In this document: piece by piece, positions 6,148-12,888 of the stretch
How the letters are laid out: each line of letters opens with the position of its first letter
Numbering within the stretch: the first letter of the stretch is position 1
Assembly: GCA_910588885.1 (NCBI GenBank)
Contig: CAJUSQ010000082.1
Location: 1-13,656, forward strand
Direction of reading: 5' to 3'
Source of the DNA: an uncultured Lachnospiraceae bacterium
Lineage (GTDB): Bacteria > Bacillota > Clostridia > Lachnospirales > Lachnospiraceae
DNA: 13,656 bases
The notes under the pieces: model-generated
Told to the model about the DNA's origin: nothing
Database searches by the model: none
The model's input: only the letters and a program-made list of their open reading frames with translations
Made by a program: the position numbers and the translations under genes

Positions 6148-8226
6148 TTGTATACCAATCATTTGAGTCAGGAAAAATCACCCTACTTATTGCAGCATGT
6201 CCATAATCCGGTAGATTGGTATCCCTGGTGCCCGGAGGCTTTTGATAAGGCCAGGCAGGAGGGGAAGCCGGTATTTTTGTCGATTGGGTATTCGACCTGC
6301 CATTGGTGCCATGTGATGGAACGGGAATCCTTTGAGGATCCGGAGGTGGCCGATGTGCTGAATCAAAGCTATGTTTCCGTCAAGGTGGACCGGGAGGAAC
6401 GGCCGGATGTGGACGGCGTATATATGGAAGTCTGCCAGAAAATCCACGGCAGCGGCGGCTGGCCCCTGACGGTCCTTATGACGGCGGAGCAGGAGCCTTT
6501 TTTCGCAGGTACCTATTTCCCCAAAAGGGACCGGTACGGCCAGGCAGGGCTTCTGCGGATCCTTAGGCAGGCGGCAGAGAAATGGGAGCAGGAACCGGAG
6601 AAGCTGAAGCGGCTGGCCGCGGAGCTGACGGAGCAGGTAAGGCAGCAGGAGTTTGGGCCAGGCCAGGCAGGTTTTGCTGCAGCCAAGGAAGACGGTGCCT
6701 TAAGGCAGGAGCTGCTGGAACAGGGGACGGCCCAATTAGAACATATGTTTGATGAAACCTACGGGGGATTCTCGGATGCCCCGAAATTTCCGATGCCCCA
6801 TAACCTGTTGTTCCTTTTGCGGATGGCGGAAACGGGGGGATGCAAAACCTGGGGGCAGAGGACGGAACCGAAGGGGCGGGAAAAGTGGCTTCGGATGGCG
6901 GAGGAAACCCTTTTACAGATGTACAGGGGCGGGATTTTTGATCATGTAGGCGGAGGATTTTCCCGTTATTCTACTGATGAAGAATGGCTGGCACCGCATT
7001 TTGAAAAAATGCTCTACGACAATGCACTGCTGGCCTTGGCCTATCTGGAGGGCTGGCGGCTTACAAAGCGGCCGTTGTACCGGGAAGTGGCAGAACGTAT
7101 ATTCGAATATCTGGAACGGGAACTCCGTCATGAAAAAGGCGGGTTTTTCTGCGGGCAGGATGCGGACAGCGAGGGAATTGAAGGAAAATATTACGTTTTT
7201 ACCCCGGAGGAGGTGGTGAGCCTTCTGGGAGAAGAGAAGGGGGGAAAATACTGCGGCTATTATGACATTACAGAGAAGGGAAATTTCGAAGGGAGATCCA
7301 TTCCGAATCTGCGGAATACACCGGAATTTGCAGGAATATATGAAAAGACGGCCCATTGCGCCCGGGAGCTTCTGGCCTACCGACGGCGGCGGACGGCCCT
7401 TTATACCGACGATAAGATCCTGACCGCCTGGAATGGCCTGGCCATTTGGGCCCTTGCCCGGGCCTATCAGCTTACCGGGGTTACGGCCTATTATAAACAG
7501 GCGAAAAAAGCGGCATCGTTCCTCCGGGCAAACCTGATGACGCTGAACGGCAGACTGAAGGTGCGCTGGAGGGAGGAGCAGGCGGCGTATGAAGGGAATC
7601 TGGACGACTATGCTTTTTACGGACTGGCCTTGTATGAATTGTATCAATGTGATTTTGATGTGAGCTGGCTTCGAACCTGTGTTCAGCTGACGGAAAAGAT
7701 GACGGAGCTTTTTGAAGATCCTGAAAGGGGCGGATTCTTTTTTTCCGGAACGGCGGGGGAACCTTTGATTCACCGGCCTAAGGAAACCTATGACGGCGCC
7801 CTTCCCTCGGGAAATTCCGCGGCAGGGCTTTTGCTGGTGCGGCTGGCGAAGCTGACGGGGGAACCCTTCCTTGAGGAAGCGGCCCAAAAGCAGCTTTCTT
7901 TTCTGGCAGGGGAAATGAAGGGACGGGAAGCGGGGCATACCATGGCCCTTCTGGCGATGCTGGAACAAGAAGAAGCGGGAATCCGGTTGGTCTGCGTGAC
8001 CGGGGAAGAGATTCCGGAGGAAGAAATCCGGTGCTTCCGGAAAGAACAGAAGGAAACGGTGTATGCACTGGCCGTCACCGGGAAAAATCAGAAATCCTTG
8101 GGAAAGCTGGTTCCGGAAGCGGCAGAGTATCCCCGGCAGACGAAAGGGATCCGCTATTATCTCTGCCGGGAAGGGGCCTGTCAGCCTCCGGTGGAAGAAC
8201 TGCCCCATGCCGCATCGGAGCAGTGA
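6148..8226 (+). CDS. YyaL/SSP411 family thioredoxin-domain protein (DUF255)
   Basis: The 692-residue protein belongs to the family of Bacillus YyaL and animal spermatogenesis-associated protein 20. The N-terminal part (about 1-170) is a thioredoxin-like domain with the family start NHLSQEKSPYLLQHVHNPVDWYPW and the redox-type motif CHWC (Cys51, Cys54), then GGWPLTVLM and GTYFP. The rest is an alpha/alpha-toroid domain resembling N-acylglucosamine 2-epimerase or glycosidase folds. Its conserved blocks include GGGFSRYSTDEEW, PHFEKMLYDNALL, GGFFCGQDADSEG, DDKILTAWNGLA and LDDYAFYGLALYELY. The length is normal and no key block is missing. The true role of the family is not established; redox or carbohydrate-linked functions have been guessed. 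Initiation is at TTG, supported by an ideally spaced AGGAGG. It stands alone, divergent from the lipoprotein operon and convergent with the LUD gene. Confidence 0.92.
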   Translation: MYTNHLSQEKSPYLLQHVHNPVDWYPWCPEAFDKARQEGKPVFLSIGYSTCHWCHVMERESFEDPEVADVLNQSYVSVKVDREERPDVDGVYMEVCQKIHGSGGWPLTVLMTAEQEPFFAGTYFPKRDRYGQAGLLRILRQAAEKWEQEPEKLKRLAAELTEQVRQQEFGPGQAGFAAAKEDGALRQELLEQGTAQLEHMFDETYGGFSDAPKFPMPHNLLFLLRMAETGGCKTWGQRTEPKGREKWLRMAEETLLQMYRGGIFDHVGGGFSRYSTDEEWLAPHFEKMLYDNALLALAYLEGWRLTKRPLYREVAERIFEYLERELRHEKGGFFCGQDADSEGIEGKYYVFTPEEVVSLLGEEKGGKYCGYYDITEKGNFEGRSIPNLRNTPEFAGIYEKTAHCARELLAYRRRRTALYTDDKILTAWNGLAIWALARAYQLTGVTAYYKQAKKAASFLRANLMTLNGRLKVRWREEQAAYEGNLDDYAFYGLALYELYQCDFDVSWLRTCVQLTEKMTELFEDPERGGFFFSGTAGEPLIHRPKETYDGALPSGNSAAGLLLVRLAKLTGEPFLEEAAQKQLSFLAGEMKGREAGHTMALLAMLEQEEAGIRLVCVTGEEIPEEEIRCFRKEQKETVYALAVTGKNQKSLGKLVPEAAEYPRQTKGIRYYLCREGACQPPVEELPHAASEQ

Positions 8227-8229
8227 GAT

Positions 8230-8245
8230 AAGAACATATGTTCTT
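8230..8245. promoter_or_regulatory. 16-bp perfect palindrome resembling a Gram-positive LexA box
   Basis: AAGAACATATGTTCTT is a perfect palindrome lying between the stop codons of two convergent genes. Its centre, GAACATATGTTC, fits the GAAC-N4-GTTC core of the Bacillus/Clostridium LexA consensus, including the purine and pyrimidine preferences in the spacer. Only the outermost C/G pair differs. It lacks a T-tract on either side, so it does not look like an intrinsic terminator. Its position away from any promoter is odd for an operator. Confidence 0.4.
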
Positions 8246-8253
8246 GATAACGC

Positions 8254-8892
8254 TTAATAGCCCAACTGTTCCCCGATCAGAATTACCTTGATCCGGCCGG
8301 GAATGCCGCTGCGCCGGGTGAGAACGGTTTGGCTGCAGATGCAGTCAGGGCTTAAGCAGTCGCCGCAGATTCCGGTGGCTGCACAGGGGGTTTTGCGGTT
8401 CAGGCGGATGCAGTTGGGCGGAGACGCGATGTTTTTCACCCTGCGGTAAGCATCCTCCAACGTAGGACATACTTTGTTCATGCCCGCCAGCACAATCACC
8501 TGCTTCGGCCCCCAGATTAAGGCGGCCACCCGGTTTCCGGTGCCGTCAATGTTCACAAGCTGCCCGTCCGTCGTGATGGCGTTGGTGCTCATGAAATAAG
8601 CGTCGGCGGTAAAGGCTTTGGCATAGATTTCCGGAACCTCCTCCGGGCTTTTGGCCTTGCTCCGGTCAAACAGCGTCAGATCCTCCTTTTCCCGGAGAAA
8701 AGCCAGCATTCCCGTCTCCTCTAAGGTCATGGAGCCGCCGAAGGCTGCCGTGGCATTGGGCGGCAGGAAGGAAGCGGCCAATGTTACGGCTTCCTTTGAG
8801 GTTTTGCAGTAGTAGCCTTCCATCTGGCGTTTCTCTAACTGCCGGATGATGGTGGCGGCGGTGGTTTCATAGTAAGTTTCCTTTGGGCTCAT
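8254..8892 (-). CDS. LUD domain protein (LutC/DUF162-like)
   Basis: The 212-residue soluble protein shows the LUD domain pattern: AAFGGSMTLEETGM (49-62), MSTNAITTDGQLVNIDGTGN (101-120), RVAALIWGPKQVIVLAGMNKV (121-141). A cysteine-rich tail, CAATGICGDCLSPDCIC (170-186), follows; with Cys142 and Cys161 it could bind a metal or an iron-sulfur centre. LutC with LutA and LutB oxidises lactate, but neither partner is here, so this is one of the common stand-alone clostridial LUD proteins with unknown job. In the relatives I recall, the tail reads DRIC where this one reads DCIC, adding one cysteine. AGGAGGT (8904-8898) is 5 nt before the ATG. The gene is expressed divergently from the ABC exporter and ends 27 nt from the YyaL-family gene. 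Confidence 0.88.
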   Translation of the reverse strand: MSPKETYYETTAATIIRQLEKRQMEGYYCKTSKEAVTLAASFLPPNATAAFGGSMTLEETGMLAFLREKEDLTLFDRSKAKSPEEVPEIYAKAFTADAYFMSTNAITTDGQLVNIDGTGNRVAALIWGPKQVIVLAGMNKVCPTLEDAYRRVKNIASPPNCIRLNRKTPCAATGICGDCLSPDCICSQTVLTRRSGIPGRIKVILIGEQLGY

Positions 8893-8928
8893 GGGTTACC
8901 TCCTGAATCATAGATGTTTTTTAGAATT

Positions 8929-8937
8929 ATCATAGCA
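8929..8937 (-). promoter_or_regulatory. Extended -10 promoter of the LUD gene
   Basis: On the minus strand TGCTATGAT (8937-8929) is an extended -10 element. Transcription would start near 8922, about 30 nt before the ATG. No good -35 box is present, which is usual for extended -10 promoters. Confidence 0.5.
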
Positions 8938-8952
8938 CAAAAAGGAAAAATA

Positions 8953-8961
8953 TGCTATAAT
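8953..8961 (+). promoter_or_regulatory. Extended -10 promoter of the ABC exporter operon
   Basis: TGCTATAAT (8953-8961) is an extended -10 element with a perfect TATAAT. Transcription would start near 8968, just ahead of the GGGAGGA ribosome site (8976-8982). The -35 region is weak and overlaps the opposing LUD promoter. Confidence 0.65.
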
Positions 8962-8990
8962 ATATAACTGTTTATGGGAGGAAAGAGAAA

Positions 8991-10727
8991 ATGAAACATA
9001 CGATAAAGAAGCTGGCGTCCTATTACCGGCCTTATCTGGGGCTGTTTTGGGCAGATATGTTTTTCGCGGTGCTGGGGGCGGTAATTACGCTGGTGATTCC
9101 CCTGATTGTGCGCTATATTACCGGGAATGTGATTTTGAAGGAGCCGGGGGAAGCCCTGGCCCAGGTGATGCGCCTTGGGATCTTTATGCTGGTGCTGGTA
9201 CTGGTGGAGTGCTTCTGTAACTATTTTATTTCCAATTATGGGCATATCATGGGCGCAAAGATTGAATACGACATGCGGGCCGAGATTTTCAGCCATTACC
9301 AGAGACTGTCGTTTTCTTTTTTTGACAATCAGAAGGTGGGACAGCTCATGTCCCGGATTACCAGTGATTTGTTTGAAATCAGCGAGCTTCTGCACCACGG
9401 GCCGGAGGATCTGGTGATTTCCGTGATTAAAATCGTGGGTTCCTTCGTGATTCTTTTGTGGATTGACGTGAAACTGACCCTGATCGCCTTTCTGTTCATT
9501 CCGGTGATGCTGGTGTATGCGGCCTATTTCAATACCCGGATGAAGCAGGCATTTAAGCGGAACCGGGCCAAGGTTGCGGATATCAACAGCCGGATTGAAG
9601 ACAACCTTTCCGGGATCCGGGTGGTGAAATCCTTTGCCAACGAGGCGGTGGAGCTGGAGAAATTCGAGGAGGGAAACCAGGGATTTTTAAAGGCCAAGAA
9701 AAACAGTTACCTCTATATGGCAGGCTACCATTCGGGCCTGGGGGCTTTGACTACGATGATTACAATTGCCGTACTGGTGTTCGGCTCCGTACTGATTACA
9801 AAGGGACAGGTCAATGTGACGGATTTGATTACCTTTCTTCTGTACATCAACACCTTCACCGATCCGGTGAAAAAGCTGATTACCCTGACCGAGCAGTTCC
9901 AGAACGGGTATACGGGATACGAGCGTTTTATGGAAATGATGGCAATCCGGCCGGATATCGTAGACAGGCCGGACGCGGTGGAGCTTGCGTCGGTAAAAGG
10001 GGACATTGCCTTTCGGGACGTATCCTTCCAGTATGAGGAGGACAGCCAGCAGGTGCTGAATCACATTAATCTGGAGGTGGAAGCCGGGTCCTATATGGCG
10101 CTGGTAGGCTCCTCCGGGGCCGGGAAAAGCACCTTGTGCAGCCTGATTCCCCGGTTTTATGACGTATCCGGCGGCGGGATTTACATTGACGGCACCGACA
10201 TCCGGGATCTGAAGCTGAAAAGCCTGCGGGATCAAATCGGCATTGTGCAGCAGGATGTGTACCTGTTTGTGGGGACGGTGGCGGACAATATCCGGTACGG
10301 CAAGCCTTCCGCATCCTTTGCGGAAATTGTGGAAGCGGCGAAAAACGCCAATGCCCATGATTTTATTATGAGCCTGCCGGACGGGTACGATACGGATATC
10401 GGCCAGCGGGGCATTAAGCTGTCCGGAGGACAGAAGCAGCGGCTTTCCATTGCCCGGGTTTTTTTGAAAAACCCGCCGATCCTCATTTTTGACGAAGCAC
10501 CCTCCGCACTGGATAATGAAAGCGAAAAGGTGGTGCAGGAATCCCTGGAGAAGCTGGCAAAAGACCGGACGACCTTTGTCATTGCCCATCGGCTTTCCAC
10601 GATTAAAAATGCCGAAAAAATCCTGGTTTTGACAGACAACGGCATTGAAGAATCCGGCACCCACAAGGAGCTGCTGGCAAAAGGGAACATTTACGCCCAT
10701 TTGTACCAAATGCAGTTTGCGGAGTAG
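8991..10727 (+). CDS. ABC exporter half-transporter (membrane domain fused to ATPase)
   Basis: The 578-residue protein has an N-terminal domain with about six membrane helices (roughly residues 15-300) and a C-terminal ATPase. The ATPase shows Walker A GSSGAGKST (373-381), Q-loop Gln420-Gln421, signature LSGGQ (477-481), Walker B ILIFDE with catalytic Glu502, and switch His533. It belongs to the MsbA/multidrug/lipid exporter class and would work as a homodimer, because no second half-transporter gene is adjacent. One oddity is the D-loop, which reads EAPSALD instead of the usual EATSALD, with Pro504 encoded by ccc, one base from acc. The substrate cannot be told from sequence. It heads a plus-strand run with the next gene 14 nt downstream. 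Confidence 0.93.
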   Translation: MKHTIKKLASYYRPYLGLFWADMFFAVLGAVITLVIPLIVRYITGNVILKEPGEALAQVMRLGIFMLVLVLVECFCNYFISNYGHIMGAKIEYDMRAEIFSHYQRLSFSFFDNQKVGQLMSRITSDLFEISELLHHGPEDLVISVIKIVGSFVILLWIDVKLTLIAFLFIPVMLVYAAYFNTRMKQAFKRNRAKVADINSRIEDNLSGIRVVKSFANEAVELEKFEEGNQGFLKAKKNSYLYMAGYHSGLGALTTMITIAVLVFGSVLITKGQVNVTDLITFLLYINTFTDPVKKLITLTEQFQNGYTGYERFMEMMAIRPDIVDRPDAVELASVKGDIAFRDVSFQYEEDSQQVLNHINLEVEAGSYMALVGSSGAGKSTLCSLIPRFYDVSGGGIYIDGTDIRDLKLKSLRDQIGIVQQDVYLFVGTVADNIRYGKPSASFAEIVEAAKNANAHDFIMSLPDGYDTDIGQRGIKLSGGQKQRLSIARVFLKNPPILIFDEAPSALDNESEKVVQESLEKLAKDRTTFVIAHRLSTIKNAEKILVLTDNGIEESGTHKELLAKGNIYAHLYQMQFAE

Positions 10728-10741
10728 AAGAAGGAGTTTTT

Positions 10742-11665
10742 ATGGAGATACCATTTAAAAAAATTGAACTGGAAGACAAGGCGGTCATTGACCGTTATTT
10801 AAAAAAGAAGACGTACCGGAGCTGTGAACTGATTTTCTCCAATGTTTATTTATGGAGCCGTTATTATCCTACGGACTTTGCGGTGGTGGAAGATACCCTG
10901 GTGTTCCGGAGCCGGAGAGAGGACGGAAGCATCTCCATGACGTTTCCCGCCGGGGAGGAGGAAAAGATCCGCAAGGCCCTGGAAGTGATGTTTCAGGTGT
11001 TTGAACAGGAGCAGCGGCCCATCCGGATGCATCTGGTACAGGAACAGGAGTTCGAATTGCTGGAGCAATGGTATCCGGGACGTTTTTCCATTACCTATGA
11101 CAGGGATGCGGCGGATTATGTGTATGAAACGGAGAAGCTGACCACGCTGGCCGGAAAGAAGCTTCACGGAAAACGGAATCACATTAACAATTTCAAAAAG
11201 CAGTACCCCGACTGGAGCTATGAACGGATTTCCGAAGCCAACCAGGAGGATTGCTTCCAGATGGCCATGAAGTGGCGTCAGGACCACGAATGCGAATACG
11301 ACCAGGAAAAACGGGACGAAATGTGCGTCACCTTAAATGCCCTGCGGCTTCTTTCGGAACTGGAGCTGGTGGGGGGCCTGCTGCGGGTAGAGGGGGAAGT
11401 GGTGGCCTTTACCATTGGGGAGCCGTTAAATCCGGACACCTTTGTGGTGCATATTGAAAAGGCGTTTCCCGACATGCAGGGGGCCTATCCCATGATTAAC
11501 CAGCAGTTTGTGGAGCATGAAGCCCAGGATTTTTTGTATGTGAACCGGGAAGAGGACACCGGCTCGGAAGGGCTTCGGAAAGCCAAGCTTTCCTACCGTC
11601 CGGCGTTTTTGGTGAATAAAGGGTTGGTTTGTGAGAAAAAGGAGGAACATCATGACGAAAATTGA
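10742..11665 (+). CDS. DUF2156 protein (LPG-synthase C-terminal/GNAT-like domain)
   Basis: The 307-residue soluble protein matches the DUF2156 family, which shares the tandem acetyltransferase-like fold of the catalytic part of phosphatidylglycerol lysyltransferases. Typical blocks are LHGKRNHINNFKK (141-153), VVAFTIGE (220-227), VVHIEKAFPDMQGAYPMIN (235-253) and YVNREEDTGSEGLRKAKLSY (266-285). It lacks the membrane-flippase half of MprF, so a lipid role is not implied; a tRNA-dependent aminoacyl transfer is possible but unproven. AAGGAG (10731-10736) is 5 nt before the ATG. Its 3' end overlaps the next gene by 14 nt, which points to translational coupling with the CobW gene. Confidence 0.88.
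   Translation: MEIPFKKIELEDKAVIDRYLKKKTYRSCELIFSNVYLWSRYYPTDFAVVEDTLVFRSRREDGSISMTFPAGEEEKIRKALEVMFQVFEQEQRPIRMHLVQEQEFELLEQWYPGRFSITYDRDAADYVYETEKLTTLAGKKLHGKRNHINNFKKQYPDWSYERISEANQEDCFQMAMKWRQDHECEYDQEKRDEMCVTLNALRLLSELELVGGLLRVEGEVVAFTIGEPLNPDTFVVHIEKAFPDMQGAYPMINQQFVEHEAQDFLYVNREEDTGSEGLRKAKLSYRPAFLVNKGLVCEKKEEHHDEN
11640..11645 (+). promoter_or_regulatory. Ribosome binding site inside the DUF2156 gene, fixing the CobW start
   Basis: AGGAGG lies 6 nt before the ATG at 11652, within the last codons of the DUF2156 gene. A GTG at 11631 in the same frame precedes this site and would add seven residues, which is less likely. Confidence 0.75.
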
Positions 11666-12776
11666 CATTATTTCAGGATTTTTAGGAGCAGGGAAAACCA
11701 CATTTATAAAAAAAATGCTGGAGGAAGTCTTTACCGGGGAAAAAATCGTCCTTATTGAAAACGAATTCGGGGAAATCGGGATTGACGGCGGTTTTCTCAA
11801 AGATTCCGGCATCGAAATCAGCGAAATGAATTCCGGCTGTATCTGCTGCTCCCTGGTGGGGGATTTCGGCAGGAATCTGAGAGAGGTGCAGGAGCGCTTC
11901 CATCCCGACCGCATTTTAATTGAGCCCTCCGGAGTGGGAAAGCTTTCCGATGTTATGAAGTCCGTAAAGGATGTGGAGCAGGATCAGGATGTGAAGCTCA
12001 ACGGCCTGATTACCGTAGTCAATACCTTAAAGGCCATGAAGCAGATGCGGGCCTTTGGTGAATTTTTTAACAATCAGCTGGAATATGCCTCCACCATTGT
12101 ACTTAGCCGCACCCAGAAAGCGGAGCCGGAACAGCTGGAAGCCGTGGTAAAGGCCATCCGGGAGAGAAATCCCAAAGCGGCGGTGATCACTACCCCCTGG
12201 GATGAGATTGAGGGAAAACAAATCTACAAGCTGATCGAGCAGCAGAAGTCCCTGGAAGAGGAACTGTTGGAAGAGCAGAAGCATCATCATGTACACCATC
12301 AGGAGCATGACGAAAACTGCACCTGCAGCTGCCATGACCATGAGCACGGCCATGAAGGTCATGGCCATGAATGTTGTCATAGTCATGAGCATGGCCATGA
12401 GGGTCACGGACATGATTACGGTCATACGCATGGCGAAAGCTGTACCTGCGGCTGCCATGACCATGACCATCCTCACGACCATCACCACCATCACGCAGAT
12501 GAAGTATTCACCAGCTGGGGTGTGGAAACGCCCCGGAAGTTTACGGAAGATGTCATTGCCCATGCCATGAAGGCGTTCTGTGAAACAGAGGAATACGGCG
12601 GAATCCTTCGGGCTAAGGGGATGGTTCCGGCCGAGGACGGAACCTGGATTTATTTCGATATGGTGGACGGCGAATACGAGCTGCGGAGCGGTGAGCCGGA
12701 TTATACCGGGCGTCTTTGCGTCATCGGGACAGATTTGAAGGAAGAGAAACTGGCGCAGTTATTTGGGCTTGCATAA
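11652..12776 (+). CDS. CobW/COG0523 G3E GTPase with a His/Cys-rich metal-binding insert
   Basis: The 374-residue protein has Walker A GFLGAGKTT (9-17), the NEFGEIGID block (37-45), the metal-site motif CICC (63-66) and the EPSG motif (91-94). A 71-residue segment with 29 His and 8 Cys (211-281) precedes a CobW C-terminal domain (about 282-374). Proteins of this class are metallochaperones or metal-insertion GTPases, for zinc, cobalt, nickel or iron; the His-rich insert favours zinc, nickel or cobalt. The base-recognition motif expected as NKxD reads SRTQ (152-155). Its start is nested 14 nt inside the preceding gene. After the stop the same frame stays open for 32 codons and holds a diverged copy of the gene's own 3' end. 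The metal cannot be named from sequence, and no Zur box was found. Confidence 0.92.
   Translation: MTKIDIISGFLGAGKTTFIKKMLEEVFTGEKIVLIENEFGEIGIDGGFLKDSGIEISEMNSGCICCSLVGDFGRNLREVQERFHPDRILIEPSGVGKLSDVMKSVKDVEQDQDVKLNGLITVVNTLKAMKQMRAFGEFFNNQLEYASTIVLSRTQKAEPEQLEAVVKAIRERNPKAAVITTPWDEIEGKQIYKLIEQQKSLEEELLEEQKHHHVHHQEHDENCTCSCHDHEHGHEGHGHECCHSHEHGHEGHGHDYGHTHGESCTCGCHDHDHPHDHHHHHADEVFTSWGVETPRKFTEDVIAHAMKAFCETEEYGGILRAKGMVPAEDGTWIYFDMVDGEYELRSGEPDYTGRLCVIGTDLKEEKLAQLFGLA
12282..12494 (+). repeat. Internal His/Cys-rich tandem repeat region of the CobW gene
   Basis: This coding stretch specifies 71 residues, of which 29 are His and 8 Cys. HEHGHEGHGH occurs twice, and the cysteine motif CTC(S/G)C followed by HDH(E/D)H occurs twice, at the two ends of the block. 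It closes with five consecutive His. The pattern suggests growth by duplication and a reservoir or shuttle for a soft metal ion. Length variation among strains would be expected. Confidence 0.9.
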
Positions 12777-12853
12777 AGAAAGCGTATCAAAAACGTTATT
12801 GTTCACGAACAGCTGGGATTCTTTGGGCCTGTAGAGAGAGGGCGCATCGGAAA
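12762..12853 (+). repeat. Diverged 32-nt direct repeat, 60 nt apart, spanning the CobW stop codon
   Basis: Positions 12762-12793 and 12822-12853 match at 23 of 32 bases, and 8 of the 9 differences are transitions. The shift is exactly 60 nt, so it keeps frame. The first copy contains the end of the CobW gene and its TAA; the second lies in the 112-nt gap (12777-12888) before the next gene, in the same open frame, which closes at TAG 12873-12875. I see no convincing promoter or terminator in this gap. Confidence 0.5.
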
Positions 12854-12888
12854 ACTGCGGGAATTGCAGGAATAGAAAGGAAGGAAGC

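Noticed and set aside
6913..8208. A 431-codon open frame on the minus strand opposite the YyaL-family gene
   Set aside because: It lies wholly opposite a gene with clear family motifs, and its product shows no recognisable domain; it is a by-product of G+C-rich codon use.
8227..8253. Bidirectional terminator between the YyaL-family and LUD genes
   Set aside because: The palindrome there is A/T-rich and has no run of T on either strand after the stem.
9687..10709. A 340-codon minus-strand frame opposite the ABC exporter
   Set aside because: It is antisense to an ABC exporter with all ATPase motifs and has no ribosome site or family signature.
12777..12888. Possible Zur (zinc repressor) box before the second CobW-like gene
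   Set aside because: The only A/T-rich part (AAAACGTTATTGTTC) lacks the symmetric TAATxxTTA-type core expected, and no promoter boxes accompany it.
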